Below are positions 5,123 through 6,572 of a DNA stretch of 6,572 nt, piece after piece (positions within the stretch are counted from its first letter, which is position 1; each line of letters opens with the position of its first letter). This DNA comes from Actinomycetes bacterium (GTDB lineage: Bacteria > Actinomycetota > Actinomycetes > Actinomycetales > Cellulomonadaceae), in the NCBI GenBank assembly GCA_023428465.1, contig JAEYXM010000076.1:1-6572 (forward strand), in the 5' to 3' direction. Both the position numbers and the translations under genes were made by a program. A model generated the notes under the pieces. It did not search any database and was not told the origin of the DNA. It saw only the letters and a program-made list of their open reading frames with translations.

Positions 5123-6313
5123 GTGACCGCGCAGACCTTCTCCGAGCCCGCGCCGTCGGCCCTGCTGCTCCTCGGCAGGGGCGCGGACCTGGCGTCCGAG
5201 CGGGGCGTCGAGTGCCCCGGTGACCTCCCCGCCCCGAGCGACCCCGAGCTCGCCGAGCGCGCCCGCGCCGCGAAGGCGGCCCTCGGCGAGCGCGTGTTCG
5301 TCCTCGGGCACCACTACCAGCGCGACGAGGTCATCGAGTTCGCCGACGTCACGGGCGACTCGTTCAAGCTCGCCCGCGAGGCGGCGGCCCGGCCAGACGC
5401 CGAGTACGTCGTCTTCTGCGGCGTGCACTTCATGGCCGAGTCCGCCGACATCCTGACGTCGGACGCGCAGGCCGTCGTGCTCCCCGACCTCGCGGCCGGC
5501 TGCTCCATGGCGGACATGGCCGCCATCGACCAGGTCGAGGAGGCGTGGGCCGTCCTGCAGGACGCGGGCGTGGCCGAGCGCACCGTCCCCGTCACCTACA
5601 TGAACTCCACGGCCGCCATCAAGGCGTTCACCGGGCGCCACGGCGGCACGGTGTGCACGTCGTCCAACGCACAGGTCGCGCTGCGCTGGGCGTTCGACCA
5701 GGTGGGCGGCGTCGACGGCACCGGGAAGGTGTTCTTCCTCCCCGACCAGCACCTGGGCCGCAACACAGCCGTCCAGCAGCTCGGCCTGAGCCTGGACGAC
5801 TGCGTCGTCTACGACCCGCGCAAGCCCGGTGGCGGCCTGACCACCGACCAGCTCGAGCGTGCCCGCATGATCCTCTGGAAGGGCCACTGCTCGGTGCACG
5901 GCCGGTTCACCGCCGCGAACGTCGCCGCGATCCGTGAGCGCGTGCCCGACGTGACGGTGCTCGTCCACCCCGAGTGCCAGCACGAGGTGGTGACGGCAGC
6001 GGACATGGTGGGCTCGACGGAGTACATCATCCGGGCCCTCGACGCCGCCCCCGCCGGCTCCGCGTGGGCGATCGGCACCGAGCTCAACCTCGTGCGGCGG
6101 CTCGCCAAGGCCCACCCGGACAAGCAGGTCCACTACCTCGACTCGACGGTGTGCTTCTGCTCCACGATGAACCGCATCGACCTGCCGCACCTCGTGTGGG
6201 CACTCGAGTCCCTGGTGGAGGGCCGTGTGCCCAACCGGATCGTCGTCGACCCGGACGACGCGCACTGGGCCCGCGTGGCCCTCGACCAGATGCTCGCACT
6301 GCCCGGCCTGTGA
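5123..6313 (+). CDS. nadA: Quinolinate synthase A (NadA, [4Fe-4S] enzyme)
   Basis: Condenses iminoaspartate (from NadB) with dihydroxyacetone phosphate to form quinolinate in de novo NAD synthesis, using an oxygen-sensitive [4Fe-4S] cluster. Seen (396 residues, longer than the roughly 350-residue type): 'LGHHYQRDEVIEFADVTGDSFKLA' at 61-84, 'FCGVHFMAESADIL' with Cys99, 'AGCSMADM', 'TYMNSTAAIKAFTGRHGG', 'SSNA', 'FLPDQHLGRNTA', 'ILWKGHCSVHGRF' with Cys256, 'HPEC' with Cys285, and 'STVCFCSTMNRIDL' with Cys344 and Cys346. The likely cluster ligands are Cys99, Cys256 and Cys346, from their place in family motifs. The GTG at 5123 is the only reasonable in-frame start. NadB and NadC, often adjacent in actinobacteria, do not follow directly. 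A DJ-1/PfpI gene begins 14 bases after the stop instead. Confidence 0.98.
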   Translation: MTAQTFSEPAPSALLLLGRGADLASERGVECPGDLPAPSDPELAERARAAKAALGERVFVLGHHYQRDEVIEFADVTGDSFKLAREAAARPDAEYVVFCGVHFMAESADILTSDAQAVVLPDLAAGCSMADMAAIDQVEEAWAVLQDAGVAERTVPVTYMNSTAAIKAFTGRHGGTVCTSSNAQVALRWAFDQVGGVDGTGKVFFLPDQHLGRNTAVQQLGLSLDDCVVYDPRKPGGGLTTDQLERARMILWKGHCSVHGRFTAANVAAIRERVPDVTVLVHPECQHEVVTAADMVGSTEYIIRALDAAPAGSAWAIGTELNLVRRLAKAHPDKQVHYLDSTVCFCSTMNRIDLPHLVWALESLVEGRVPNRIVVDPDDAHWARVALDQMLALPGL

Positions 6314-6315
6314 CC

Positions 6316-6323
6316 GGAGGTGA
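6316..6323 (+). promoter_or_regulatory. Consensus ribosome-binding site for the DJ-1/PfpI gene
   Basis: GGAGGTGA matches the 16S rRNA anti-Shine-Dalgarno sequence over 8 bases and sits 4 bases before the ATG at 6328 (7 from the GGAGG core). It decides the start. An ATG at 6323 in another frame meets a stop after two codons. This is the strongest translation signal in the window and contrasts with the weak or absent ones at nadA, glxK and the desulfurase-like gene. Confidence 0.85.
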
Positions 6324-6327
6324 TGCC

Positions 6328-6572
6328 ATGACGACGCGTCCGCTGCGGATCGGCGTCTTCGTCTTCGACGACGCGGAGGAGCTCGACGTCGTCGGACCGT
6401 ACGAGGTACTCGCGGCCTGGGCCGCGGACAGCCCTCTGCGGCCCCAGGTCGTGACGTTCTCGCCCGACGGCGCGGGCGTGCGGCTCCGGAAGGGCCTGCG
6501 GCTCGTCCCGGACCACTCGGCCGACGACGTCGGGCCGCTGCACGTCCTGGTGTACCCGGGCGGGTGGGGCAC
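6328..6572 (+). CDS. DJ-1/PfpI-family protein, N-terminal 81 residues, cut by the window edge
   Basis: The DJ-1/PfpI superfamily (class I glutamine amidotransferase-like fold) includes isonitrile hydratases, glyoxalase III/deglycase-like proteins and sensor domains of AraC-type regulators. Seen: 'RIGVFVFDDAEELDVVGPYEVLAAWA' at 7-32 and 'VLVYPGGWG' at 73-81. This pattern is closest to the isonitrile hydratase / AraC-sensor branch ('ELDVVGPYEVL'). Asp20 may match the catalytic Asp of isonitrile hydratase. The nucleophile cysteine (usually near residue 100) and any C-terminal DNA-binding domain lie outside, so enzyme and regulator cannot be told apart. It lies 14 bases after nadA on the same strand, with no terminator between them, and is probably co-transcribed with it. 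Confidence 0.88.
   Translation, partial: MTTRPLRIGVFVFDDAEELDVVGPYEVLAAWAADSPLRPQVVTFSPDGAGVRLRKGLRLVPDHSADDVGPLHVLVYPGGWG

Noticed and set aside
3848..6313. An 821-codon open frame on the plus strand and an 802-codon open frame on the minus strand, overlapping across glxK and nadA
   Set aside because: Each is a real gene (nadA plus, glxK minus) extended through its neighbour by the lack of stops in very GC-rich DNA. The extensions have arginine-rich, low-complexity translations and no family motifs.
6323..6331. An ATG start at 6323 for the last gene
   Set aside because: Its frame reads ATG CCA TGA and stops at once. The ATG at 6328 follows a consensus ribosome-binding site and gives a recognisable DJ-1/PfpI protein.

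Overview
This is a very GC-rich window of ordinary chromosomal DNA, read here as a high-GC actinobacterium. The Cellulomonas/Isoptericola-type Micrococcales are my best guess, from gene order and protein style rather than from any search. Support comes from GTG starts at most genes, the ctaC-ctaD arrangement, a lipoprotein-type CtaC, the actinobacterial style of the glycerate kinase ('APDCFGGTLSA') and a NadA of the longer Gram-positive type. No mobile element, RNA gene or CRISPR array was found. No gene-free stretch exceeds 165 bases.

Layout. Positions 1-1760 (minus) hold ctaC and the first 294 codons of ctaD, overlapping in a TGATG. These are subunits II and I of an aa3-type cytochrome c oxidase. 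Positions 1761-1925 are a divergent control region. It carries a near-perfect DosR/DevR-type box (1809-1822), a perfect 14-base CRP/GlxR-type palindrome (1885-1898) and a -10 element placed for a leaderless transcript. Positions 1926-3355 (plus) hold a cysteine-desulfurase-like gene and a TusA-family gene that overlap by 4 bases. A hairpin at 3361-3392 separates these from the convergent erpA (3410-3760, minus), an A-type Fe-S carrier. Upstream of erpA on the same strand is a glycerate kinase (3857-5050). A 72-base divergent gap then leads to nadA (5123-6313, plus), the [4Fe-4S] quinolinate synthase. A DJ-1/PfpI-family gene follows after 14 bases and runs off the window end.

How they work together. 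The middle and right are sulfur and Fe-S themed: a desulfurase-fold protein, a TusA sulfur carrier, ErpA and an Fe-S client enzyme (NadA). They sit beside a terminal oxidase whose control region looks tuned to oxygen and cAMP-type signals.

The most unusual item is the desulfurase-like protein. It keeps the persulfide-forming cysteine loop (Cys326) and the PLP-ring aspartate (Asp183). It has lost the Schiff-base lysine (Asp206 in its place), the PLP-stacking histidine (Arg99) and the glutamine that contacts PLP (Ala186). The whole 384-residue protein contains no lysine. It cannot work as a normal PLP cysteine desulfurase, yet it is intact and translationally coupled to tusA. That points to a non-canonical sulfur-transfer or scaffold role.
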